From the NCBI GenBank assembly GCA_964541155.1, contig CAZIPC010000001.1, positions 372,001-436,000 on the forward strand: a stretch of 64,000 nucleotides of DNA, written 5' to 3'. The position numbers and the translations under genes are program-made. This stretch comes from UBA4416 sp964541155. GTDB taxonomy: Bacteria; Bacteroidota; Bacteroidia; B-17B0; Aurantibacillaceae. Under the pieces are notes generated by a model, which was not told the origin of the DNA, did not search any database, and saw only the letters and a program-made list of their open reading frames with translations. This document shows, in pieces, positions 57,131 to 64,000 of the stretch. The number at the start of each line of letters is the position of its first letter. The stretch's first letter is position 1.

Positions 57131-57496
57131 TTATTTATCTGCATTTCTTTGTATTTTTTCGCGGATACGAGCTGCTTTACCAGTACGAGTACGGATATAG
57201 TAGATTTTAGCTCTACGAACAATACCAATTTTGTTTAATTCTATTTTATCAATAAAAGGAGATGATACAGGGAAAATACGCTCCACACCTACTCCATTAG
57301 AAATTTTACGAACTGTAAATGAAGCTGTTGCTGGCTCATTTTTACGTTGTACTACAACTCCAGAAAATTGCTGTACACGTTCTTTATCACCCTCTTTAAT
57401 TTTGTAATGTACAGTAATTGTATCTCCTGCCTTAAATTTTGGGTGATTAACTTCAGTAGATAATTGTTTTTTTACGTAATCTAATAATAAACTCAT
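57131..57496 (-). CDS. rplS: 50S ribosomal protein L19
   Basis: A 121-residue L19, located at the 30S-50S interface. Marks include HPKFKAGDTITVHYKI, FSGVVVQRKN and GVERIFPVSSPFIDKIE. The length is normal. It is a single-gene transcript rather than part of an rpsP-rimM-trmD-rplS operon. A well-formed promoter and a structured leader lie upstream on the minus strand. Confidence 0.97.
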   Translation of the reverse strand: MSLLLDYVKKQLSTEVNHPKFKAGDTITVHYKIKEGDKERVQQFSGVVVQRKNEPATASFTVRKISNGVGVERIFPVSSPFIDKIELNKIGIVRRAKIYYIRTRTGKAARIREKIQRNADK

Positions 57497-57521
57497 TGTT
57501 TCTTATTTATAATATTTATCA

Positions 57522-57561
57522 TTTTTAGCATTCATGGCACCGTGCAATCAGAGGCTAAAAA
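57522..57561 (-). promoter_or_regulatory. Structured mRNA leader of rplS, candidate L19 autoregulatory element
   Basis: In the leader, TTTTTAGC pairs with GCTAAAAA (57554-57561 with 57522-57529), enclosing 24 nt with a possible small inner hairpin. It starts a few bases after the inferred transcription start and ends about 25 bases before the ATG. Ribosomal-protein leaders often have such folds; regulation is inferred. Confidence 0.45.
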
Positions 57562-57569
57562 GTGGATTG

Positions 57570-57600
57570 CAAATATAAAACATTTTTACTTTATAGCAAA
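57570..57600 (-). promoter_or_regulatory. Bacteroidota-type promoter of rplS
   Basis: On the minus strand, TTTG at the -33 position (57597-57600) and TATATTTG at -7 (57570-57577) are separated by 19 bases, as in the Bacteroidota primary sigma consensus TTG-N17-23-TAnnTTTG. Confidence 0.7.
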
Positions 57601-57672
57601 ATAAAATTTAAACAATAATAATCGATTTAGGTGTCGAAAAAACGTTATTTTAGCAATAAAATACCTGTTTTT

Positions 57673-58446
57673 ATGAAATTAAATTGTTTTTTTATATTGT
57701 TTTGCTTGGTTGTAGTATCATCATGCACCATCGAAAAGCGTCATTATCAAAATGGCTATTATATCAGTTTAAAAAAATCTGTAAAAAAAAGTAATCAAAA
57801 TACGGAAGTAAAATCAATTGAAGATTTTCCGAATTTAAATGTTTCAAATATATCAAACAATAAATCTATTAAAAATGAAGCAATAGCAAGTAATGATATA
57901 AAAAATATTGCCTTATTGTATAAAAAAACAAGCAAGATTATAAAACTACCTTCCGATTCTTGCGACATTTTATTTTTAAAAAACGGGAAAGTTATTAAAA
58001 TAAAGACCATAGAAATCAACGAAAGTGATATAAAATATAAGCGATTTGATCATTTAGATGGGCCAAATTACGTTATTAGTAAAGATGATGTAAAAAAAAT
58101 AATTTACAAAAATGGATTGATTGAAGAATTTAATACTTCAAAAATAACAGACAATAAACCAATAAAAAAACAACCAATAAAGGATAACGAGCATGAAGGA
58201 ACTTACGACTCTAATAGTATTATTAGTTTTATTTGTGGGCTATTAGGCTTTATATTATTTTTTCCAGCCATCGTTGCTGTTATTTTTGGGATGAAAAGTT
58301 TAAAGAAAATTAAAGACAGTAACGATTCATTAAAAGGAAAAGCTTTTGCCATATTTGGAATAATTTTTGGAGGAATAATATTAGTTACTGCTGTCTTAAT
58401 TTTTATTTTTATTCTTTTATTATTATTAATTGGATTCTTTTTTTAA
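57673..58446 (+). CDS. Predicted lipoprotein with C-terminal DUF4190 membrane domain
   Basis: About 257 residues from the ATG at 57673; the GTG at 57631 only adds a polar leader before the signal peptide. The signal segment ends in VVSSC (Cys18), followed by IEKRHYQNGYYI, a motif seen in Bacteroidota lipoproteins. A middle beta-rich part (about 100-150, DILFLKNGKVIKIKTIEI) follows. The C-terminus has the DUF4190 signature: two helices around GMKSLKKIKDSNDSLKGK. A lipid anchor plus inner-membrane helices is unusual. Function unknown. Confidence 0.8.
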   Translation: MKLNCFFILFCLVVVSSCTIEKRHYQNGYYISLKKSVKKSNQNTEVKSIEDFPNLNVSNISNNKSIKNEAIASNDIKNIALLYKKTSKIIKLPSDSCDILFLKNGKVIKIKTIEINESDIKYKRFDHLDGPNYVISKDDVKKIIYKNGLIEEFNTSKITDNKPIKKQPIKDNEHEGTYDSNSIISFICGLLGFILFFPAIVAVIFGMKSLKKIKDSNDSLKGKAFAIFGIIFGGIILVTAVLIFIFILLLLLIGFFF

Positions 58447-58449
58447 TCT

Positions 58450-58860
58450 CTACCAACTTTTTGAAGTTCTATAAACTGTTCCTTTAAACATAGCTACTAT
58501 TGTATTATCTAGGGCTTTATAAACCTTTACTGTATATACAGCTATTTTATTAGAACAGTGTTCTTCTGAGGCATATGCAATGATTTCATCTCCAATTTTT
58601 AAAGAAACAGTGTGAGATATAGATGTTTCTATTGAAACGGCTTTTTGTCCTCTAGAATTGGAAGCAAAGGCAAAAGCACTATCTGCAAAAGAATATGTAA
58701 TTCCGCCATGAGCCATTCCAAAGCCATTGAGCATATCTTCTCTAATAATCATTTTTAATTGACAACTTCCCTCATTAATATTTATAACTTCAATACCTAA
58801 CCATTTACTAAACGCATCATTAGCAAGCATATTAGCCGTTATTTCTTGTGGAGTTAACAT
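58450..58860 (-). CDS. Hotdog-fold thioesterase, PaaI-like
   Basis: A 136-residue acyl-CoA thioesterase-like protein from the ATG at 58860, which overlaps the upstream stop as TAATG; a TTG six codons earlier is less likely. The PaaI signature HGGITYSFADSAFAFASN (about 52-69) includes the catalytic-site residues, and the N-terminal segment MLANDAFSKWLGIEV is typical of PaaI. Its likely substrates are aromatic acyl-CoA esters, though the coupled adenosyltransferase does not suggest that pathway. Confidence 0.9.
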   Translation of the reverse strand: MLTPQEITANMLANDAFSKWLGIEVININEGSCQLKMIIREDMLNGFGMAHGGITYSFADSAFAFASNSRGQKAVSIETSISHTVSLKIGDEIIAYASEEHCSNKIAVYTVKVYKALDNTIVAMFKGTVYRTSKSW

Positions 58861-59414
58861 TATAAACGAGGTTTCCAAGGGGTTTCAATAGCGTTCAAAT
58901 CTTGACTTATTTTTCGCGAAAGAACAAATAAATAATCTGATAAACGATTTAGGTATTTATATATTAACCCATTAATTGGTTGGTTTTCATTTAATTTTAG
59001 CACACATCTTTCTGCTCTTCTACATACACATCTAGCAATATGACAAAAAGATATTATAGTATGCCCACCTGGAAGAACAAAGAATTTCATTTCAGGTAAA
59101 TTCGTATTCATTTCATCAATCTCTTTTTCTAAAAGTTCAATATCAAATTCTGAAATTTGAGGTAATTCCATTTTAGGATGATCTGAATCTACAGCTAATA
59201 AAGAACCTATTGTAAATAATCTATCTTGTATTTCAATTAAAGTTTTTTTAGAACGAGAGTCTATTTCTTGATCTCTAATTAAGCCTATATGACTATTTAA
59301 TTCATCTACCGTTCCATAAGATTCTATTCTTATGTCAAATTTAGGTATACGAGTTCCTCCTATTAAGGAAGTTTGACCGCCGTCTCCTGTTTTTGTGTAA
59401 ATTTTAAATGCCAT
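58860..59414 (-). CDS. Cob(I)yrinic acid a,c-diamide adenosyltransferase, PduO type
   Basis: A 184-residue adenosyltransferase that makes adenosylcobalamin from cob(I)alamin and ATP. The N-terminal ATP-binding segment KIYTKTGDGGQTSLIGGTR and the late RAERCVLKLNE and LNRLSDYLFVLSR motifs are canonical. It points to use of a B12-dependent enzyme, such as methylmalonyl-CoA mutase, elsewhere in the genome. It overlaps the thioesterase start and ends convergently with nothing else nearby; the TonB receptor gene lies 15 bases upstream on the same strand, so it may be in its operon. Confidence 0.95.
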   Translation of the reverse strand: MAFKIYTKTGDGGQTSLIGGTRIPKFDIRIESYGTVDELNSHIGLIRDQEIDSRSKKTLIEIQDRLFTIGSLLAVDSDHPKMELPQISEFDIELLEKEIDEMNTNLPEMKFFVLPGGHTIISFCHIARCVCRRAERCVLKLNENQPINGLIYKYLNRLSDYLFVLSRKISQDLNAIETPWKPRL

Positions 59415-59428
59415 ACTATTTAATATTA

Positions 59429-61774
59429 TTAAAATTTAAAGCTAATATTTACATTAGGTAATATTGGAAGTTGATTAACTCTCTTGTTTCTAACTCTATC
59501 ATAATAAAAAATATTTTCTCTATTGTAAACATTAGTAGCTCCAACATTTAATTCGAGTTTTGTTTTTTCGTTTATATTATATAACCATTTTAAGCTAATA
59601 TCCATTCGATGATAATCTGGTAATCTTCTTGAGTTATAATTTCCAGGCACATATCCTAAAGTAGCATTAGCTGTGGTGTAATCAAAATTAAATTGATTAT
59701 TAAAATCAACCTGTGGATAATATCCTTGAGTTGGAGTAAATGGGAATCCTGAACCATAATTCCATCGAATACTTAAATCTAAATTACGTTTTTTGCCAAA
59801 AGTATAGGTACCTACTAAATTAACATTGTGTCTTCTATCAAACACTGGGGCATACTCTATTACATCACCACTTGCTGTATTTCCTGTGTAACGTTTGTTG
59901 TATGTTAAAGAATATACTGCCCAAAAATAAAGACGTTTTTTCTCATACTTAGCTGTAAAATCTAAACCTGTAACCTCACCTTGTTCCATAATAAAATCTT
60001 TCTTTTGTGCATCTAATTTATCAGCATTTTCGGGCGTATCATCAAATAATTTGTCTCTATTTACACTAGCCATTTGATTAAAATATTTTTGATAGCCTTC
60101 AATTTGAATTTCTAAATTTTTTAAAACATCAATCTCAAAACCTGCTACAATGTGTCGTGATTTTTGAATCACGCCTTTTGTAGTAACTGTATTGTTATTC
60201 TTGTCTTTAAATTCGGTTGGTAAATTTTCTGGGCCATTAATAAATCCATAAAATAAATTTACAACATCTCTATCTGAACTTGCACTCATTAAACTTTGGC
60301 TATATAGTCCTCCGGCAAATTTCATTCGTATTTTTTTTGTAAAATTTACTTTACCTTGCATTCGAGGTTCTGGAGACATATTATTAAATGATGCGTAATA
60401 TTGAATACGGAAACTTGGTTCTAAAACAATCCATTTCTTCTTATCCAACCATCTAAATTTCATATGCCCACCTAGTTCTAACGAATTTTTTGCGTATGAA
60501 ATCTTTGCTAAGTTGGGATTTTGTAATTCGTAATTAGTATTAGTACCTACTAATTCAAATCCATATTTTAATTCATTTCGTCCAAAATACTTTAAAAAAT
60601 TAAATCCTCCATTAAAACCTCCTACAGAACTGGACTTATTATCTGTTTCTGTTGAGCCTTGATAATTTATTTTATATTGAGAATAGGCAAAATTTCCTTC
60701 TATTAATAAAGTTGAATTTTGAGGAATTAATATAAAATTACTTCCTGCTCCAAAAGACGTCCAGTCAAATTTTGCTAAATCTTTATATATAACTTTATCA
60801 TTAAAATTATATCCAAATAAATTAACCTTGCTTCCATTATTACCATTAAATGAAACTTTTCCATACAAATCTGTATAATAAAAAGGTAATCCATCACCAT
60901 TTGTGGTGTTAGCATATGGATATAGTGTTTTTGAGGTTTGAGGTAAGTACGATGTTTTTCCGGATAATAAAAAAGATGAACTTCCTTTTCCGTCTTCTTT
61001 CAACTTCTTTAGTGGCCCTTCTAACGTTAATTTTGCTCCAAATGTAGATGCAGAAACTTTTCCTGACAATCTTTTTTTATTACCATCTCTGGTTGTAATA
61101 TCCATAATAGAAGAGGTTCTTCCTCCGTATTCGGCACCAAACCCTGCGCTATACACATCTGCATTTCTCATAATATCGTTATCAAATACCGAAAACAAAC
61201 CTATAGAATGAAAAGGATTATATATTACCATTCCGTCTAATAATACTTTATTTTGAATAGGTAATCCTCCTCTAATATATAGTTGCCCTCCTTGATCGCC
61301 TGTAAATACAACACCTGGTAATACTTGTAAATACTGAGCTAAATCAGGTTCTCCAACACTTGGCAGTTTATTAATAGCTACAGGATCAATTTTTTGGACT
61401 GCTACATTTGGAGTTTCAATTTTTTCAATTTGATCTGCGGTTACATCAACAGCATTTAAAATAATTCCACCTTTAACTGAAAAAAATTTCTTATTGATAA
61501 TTTCACCTGCTTTAATTGTTATTTTTTCTGAAATGGTATCAAACTCTAAATTGGTAACTAACAAGGTATAGCTTCCTGCATTTATTTTATTTATAGCAAA
61601 ATAACCATTTAAATCTGTTGAAGCGCCAATAGTAGTACCTTTTAAATACACATTTGAAAAAGCCACAGGTTCACCATTAGCTTTATTATAAACAAAACCT
61701 CTAATAGTAGCATATTGTGAAAAACCTATTTGAAAGGAAAAGAAAAGAAAAAGAGTTAATAAAGTACGAATCAT
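59429..61774 (-). CDS. TonB-dependent receptor with carboxypeptidase-regulatory-like domain
   Basis: About 781 residues from the ATG at 61774 (MIRTLLTLFL); the TTG at 61801 adds residues that disrupt the signal peptide. Order: signal peptide ending GFSQ; a CarboxypepD_reg-like domain (about 22-105, ATIRGFVYNKANGEPVAFSN); a plug domain (about 115-235, with QYLQVLPGVVFTGDQGGQLYIRGG and RTSSIMDITTRDGNK); then a 22-strand barrel ending NVNISFKF. It imports a large ligand through the outer membrane with energy from TonB. The ligand is unknown. The adenosyltransferase gene follows by 15 bases, a possible hint of cobalamin but not evidence. Confidence 0.92.
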   Translation of the reverse strand: MIRTLLTLFLFFSFQIGFSQYATIRGFVYNKANGEPVAFSNVYLKGTTIGASTDLNGYFAINKINAGSYTLLVTNLEFDTISEKITIKAGEIINKKFFSVKGGIILNAVDVTADQIEKIETPNVAVQKIDPVAINKLPSVGEPDLAQYLQVLPGVVFTGDQGGQLYIRGGLPIQNKVLLDGMVIYNPFHSIGLFSVFDNDIMRNADVYSAGFGAEYGGRTSSIMDITTRDGNKKRLSGKVSASTFGAKLTLEGPLKKLKEDGKGSSSFLLSGKTSYLPQTSKTLYPYANTTNGDGLPFYYTDLYGKVSFNGNNGSKVNLFGYNFNDKVIYKDLAKFDWTSFGAGSNFILIPQNSTLLIEGNFAYSQYKINYQGSTETDNKSSSVGGFNGGFNFLKYFGRNELKYGFELVGTNTNYELQNPNLAKISYAKNSLELGGHMKFRWLDKKKWIVLEPSFRIQYYASFNNMSPEPRMQGKVNFTKKIRMKFAGGLYSQSLMSASSDRDVVNLFYGFINGPENLPTEFKDKNNNTVTTKGVIQKSRHIVAGFEIDVLKNLEIQIEGYQKYFNQMASVNRDKLFDDTPENADKLDAQKKDFIMEQGEVTGLDFTAKYEKKRLYFWAVYSLTYNKRYTGNTASGDVIEYAPVFDRRHNVNLVGTYTFGKKRNLDLSIRWNYGSGFPFTPTQGYYPQVDFNNQFNFDYTTANATLGYVPGNYNSRRLPDYHRMDISLKWLYNINEKTKLELNVGATNVYNRENIFYYDRVRNKRVNQLPILPNVNISFKF

Positions 61775-61880
61775 ATAATTAATATTGTGTGTGTTAAGCA
61801 AATAACAAATTTAACCAATTTAGTGGTTTTTTAATGGTATTTTTTTGTTAAAACTTCATTCCTAATAGTGTATAAAACAC

Positions 61881-61910
61881 AAAAAGCTGCCTTTAACGAG
61901 GCAGCTTTTT
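61881..61910 (-). terminator. Terminator after the TPR gene pair
   Basis: A 12-bp stem, AAAAAGCTGCCT with AGGCAGCTTTTT, and a 6-nt loop. On the minus strand it follows the TPR gene at 61926-63266. Confidence 0.88.
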
Positions 61911-61925
61911 GCATAATCATTAATC

Positions 61926-63266
61926 TTATTTTATTGACTTTAATTTTTCATTCATTTCTTTGCCTTTAAGCTCATTACCTGTTTTATAGTACAGTGTTCT
62001 TAATGCCGACATTGTTATTTGATCATTAGGCTTTATATCAAGTGCTTGCTCTAAAAAAGGGATAGCTTTTTTATATGAATCGATACTTTTTAATTCATAT
62101 AACTTTTGATTTTTAGATAATTCGGCTGTTTTTGCTTTCTCGAGAGATTTAGTGTATAAAGTATTACCATAATTATTATACAAAGCCCCCATGTTATATA
62201 ATGTATTAAAATAATTTTCTTTGTTAGACGGTTTTAAATCAATTGCTTTTTGATAATGTTCAGCTGCTTTCTCAACTAATTGTTCATAATCAGCAGGTTT
62301 AGTTGTATCTTTTCCTAATTTGCCTTTTGGATTAGCTAAATTATCATATACATTACCTATTACAAACTGTAAAACGGCATTGTTAGGTTCTTTTGAAATA
62401 GCTACTTGAAGATTAGCTAATGCTTTTTCTTGCTGTCCTTTTTGTAAAAATAATTCAGTTTCCTTATTCATTAAATAAATATCATTTGGATACTGTATTC
62501 TTCCTGTTTTTAAGTATTCAATAGCTGAAGATGTATCTCCTTGGCTTAATTTTAATTCATATACAGTTTGAAAATTATAGGAACTTGCAATATTTAAATC
62601 AATCATCTTTTTGTTGTAATCAAAAATTTTTGTTTGATTTTTTGCTTTCTGAGCGCAAACACATGCATTATAAAAATTAGATGTATCTTTTTTAGAAGTC
62701 ATCATTAAATTAGTATTGGCTAATGATTCAAAAAAGTCAGCAGCTTCGTCAAACTGTTTCATCTTATATTTTCCAGTTGCTAAATTTGCTTGATATGCAA
62801 TAATTTGATTAATAGCCAGATTTAATTTTCCATCTTCTTCTGAATCTGTATCTCCTGTAGAAATTTTATCAAATTTTTTAGAATCTAATTCTTTTAACTT
62901 AGATAAGCAATCTGAAGCTTGGTTAAATTCCGCACCTGAAACATTACCATAAGCTGTTTGCATACGCTCATTTTTATCTGCAATAGTTGTCAGTAATTTT
63001 TTTTCTTCGGCTTTTAAATTTTCTGCAAATAAATAAACATATATTCTACATCTATAAGCATAGGTTTTAAATTGAGATTTTGTTTCTTCATTAATAGTTG
63101 CTAAATCAATATTTTCTTTAGCTTTTAGTAAGTAAGAAGGATCTGGATTATCGGTTAATGTAGATTCATAATCGCTTAATGCTCTCCATGCACTTTGCAC
63201 TTTGCCTTTTTGAGCAAATACAGAAAATGGTAAACATGCAATTAATGCTATTTTAAAAATTCTCAT
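61926..63266 (-). CDS. Exported TPR-repeat protein
   Basis: A 446-residue protein with a signal peptide (about 1-18, ending VFAQ) and an array of TPR-like helical pairs along its length, for example AEHYQKAIDLKPSNKENYFN and FLEQALDIKPNDQITMSALR. The N-terminal part is also helical but degenerate. It is paralogous to the upstream gene at 63292-64000: the C-termini share layout and an extended loop between the last repeats. A periplasmic scaffold role is likely; the partner is unknown. Confidence 0.85.
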   Translation of the reverse strand: MRIFKIALIACLPFSVFAQKGKVQSAWRALSDYESTLTDNPDPSYLLKAKENIDLATINEETKSQFKTYAYRCRIYVYLFAENLKAEEKKLLTTIADKNERMQTAYGNVSGAEFNQASDCLSKLKELDSKKFDKISTGDTDSEEDGKLNLAINQIIAYQANLATGKYKMKQFDEAADFFESLANTNLMMTSKKDTSNFYNACVCAQKAKNQTKIFDYNKKMIDLNIASSYNFQTVYELKLSQGDTSSAIEYLKTGRIQYPNDIYLMNKETELFLQKGQQEKALANLQVAISKEPNNAVLQFVIGNVYDNLANPKGKLGKDTTKPADYEQLVEKAAEHYQKAIDLKPSNKENYFNTLYNMGALYNNYGNTLYTKSLEKAKTAELSKNQKLYELKSIDSYKKAIPFLEQALDIKPNDQITMSALRTLYYKTGNELKGKEMNEKLKSIK

Positions 63267-63291
63267 GACTTGATATTATAGATATTCGTAC

Positions 63292-64000
63292 TTATTTATA
63301 TTTATCAGCTTTTTCTGTTTCTCCTAAACGTAAAAACAACTTTCGTAATTGTTGTTTAGTTGCTTTATCTGGAGAAACTTCGTATGATTTTTCTAAATTT
63401 ACCACTGCTTTTTTAAAATATTCATTTGCTTTTGTTTCGTATTCTTTTGCTTTAGTAGTTTCTTTTGGTGGTAAAGAACCTAATTTTTCATTCCATTCAT
63501 TACCAGTATTAAAATACATAACTCCTAAATTATAGTTAGCGATTTCATAATCTGGTTTTATTTCTAATGCTTTTAAATATTCAGCTTCGGCTTTATCTTT
63601 TTCGTTTGTTTTTTGATATAAGTTTGCTAAAATAGCGTGTAGCACTTCATTATCTGGAGATAAATTTATTGCGTCATTTAATTTAGTTTTTAATTCATTT
63701 GTTTTATTACGAGCTAAATAAATATTAATTTCTTGATTAACCAACTCCATATTATCTTCAAACATTAATTTTCCTTTTGAAATATAATCTAACGCTTTGG
63801 TAGTATCTCTATCTATTAACGATAACTTTACCATATCTGTATAAATCCTAGGTTCTTTATACTTGTTAGCTATTAATTTATCTGCATATTCTTTTGTTTT
63901 ATCTTTATTAGCAGCGTATTTATATGTATCAAATTTGTAATACATTATTTTTTCTTTTGTAATATTTGCTCGTTTCATTCCTTGATCAAAATCATAAGGT
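63292..64000 (-). CDS. TPR-repeat protein, 5' truncated by window edge
   Basis: The visible part is about 235 residues and the frame is open to the window edge. An internal ATG at 63978 is not the real start, because in-frame codons continue past it. TPR units include AEAEYLKALEIKPDYEIANY, and an extended loop with a GSLPPKETTKAKEY segment precedes the last one. It is the paralogue of the next gene on this strand, 25 bases away, so the two form an operon that ends at the 61881 terminator. Confidence 0.88.
   Translation of the reverse strand, partial: PYDFDQGMKRANITKEKIMYYKFDTYKYAANKDKTKEYADKLIANKYKEPRIYTDMVKLSLIDRDTTKALDYISKGKLMFEDNMELVNQEINIYLARNKTNELKTKLNDAINLSPDNEVLHAILANLYQKTNEKDKAEAEYLKALEIKPDYEIANYNLGVMYFNTGNEWNEKLGSLPPKETTKAKEYETKANEYFKKAVVNLEKSYEVSPDKATKQQLRKLFLRLGETEKADKYK

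Noticed and set aside
61775..61880. Cobalamin riboswitch before the TonB receptor, suggested by the nearby adenosyltransferase
   Set aside because: The leader is too short and AT-rich, and none of the conserved cobalamin-riboswitch core is visible.

Overview
The window is AT-rich (roughly 30% GC by eye) and looks like a chromosome segment of a Bacteroidota bacterium, Flavobacteriia-like; I cannot name a genus. The evidence is type IX secretion (T9SS) sorting domains of types A and B, a PorP/SprF-family protein, a PorV/PorQ-like protein, DUF983, DUF3276 and DUF4199 proteins, a LytTR/propeller-kinase pair, A-rich translation starts without clear Shine-Dalgarno sequences, and TAnnTTTG-type promoter elements. 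A run of exactly 100 N (14373-14472) shows this is a draft scaffold. Genes at both window edges are cut. No stretch above 300 bases lacks a gene.

Layout. 1-6450: end of a Prc-like protease, a persulfide-dioxygenase/double-rhodanese fusion, a DUF983 protein, a cold-shock set (RhlE-like helicase then CspA), a DbpA-like helicase and a LOG-family protein. 6451-23173: a surface-adhesion block. A giant T9SS adhesin (6713-16214) with four tandem repeats of about 1.25 kb, a lectin-like domain, a glycine-rich domain and an Ig/SprB-like array is followed by its likely PorP/SprF partner, an OmpA/PD40 protein and, convergently, a propeller histidine kinase with a LytTR regulator. 23292-30827: a small secreted protein, tRNA(CAT), a HAD phosphatase, two glycosyltransferases flanking an LptF/LptG permease, a cyclophilin and small envelope proteins.

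30824-43580: mostly housekeeping: hutI, aroC, a DAACS symporter, a TRIC channel, rimM, a mannose-1-phosphate guanylyltransferase, an overlapping MFS/CoA-binding/GNAT cluster, a LexA-like S24 repressor, aconitase and DUF3276. 43677-55463: a T9SS-exported M43 metalloprotease, an SPFH protein, a TPR protein, a PTPS/QueD homologue facing a queuosine-precursor transporter, a SiaB/SiaC phospho-switch pair, class I aldolase, accD, and a two-gene outer-membrane unit (PorV/PorQ-like protein plus a helix-hairpin-helix beta-barrel protein). 55563-64000: bacilliredoxin, murB, rplS with a structured leader, a DUF4190 lipoprotein, a thioesterase coupled to a PduO-type adenosyltransferase, a TonB-dependent receptor and two paralogous TPR genes.

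The parts most worth a second look are the repeat-built adhesin with its gap and possible tandem operator, the HhH-barrel/PorV-like pair with a possible frame problem at a T6 tract, the SiaB/SiaC pair without SiaA or SiaD, the self-cleavage-competent S24 repressor behind a palindrome, and the rplS leader. I found no CRISPR array, insertion sequence or prophage.
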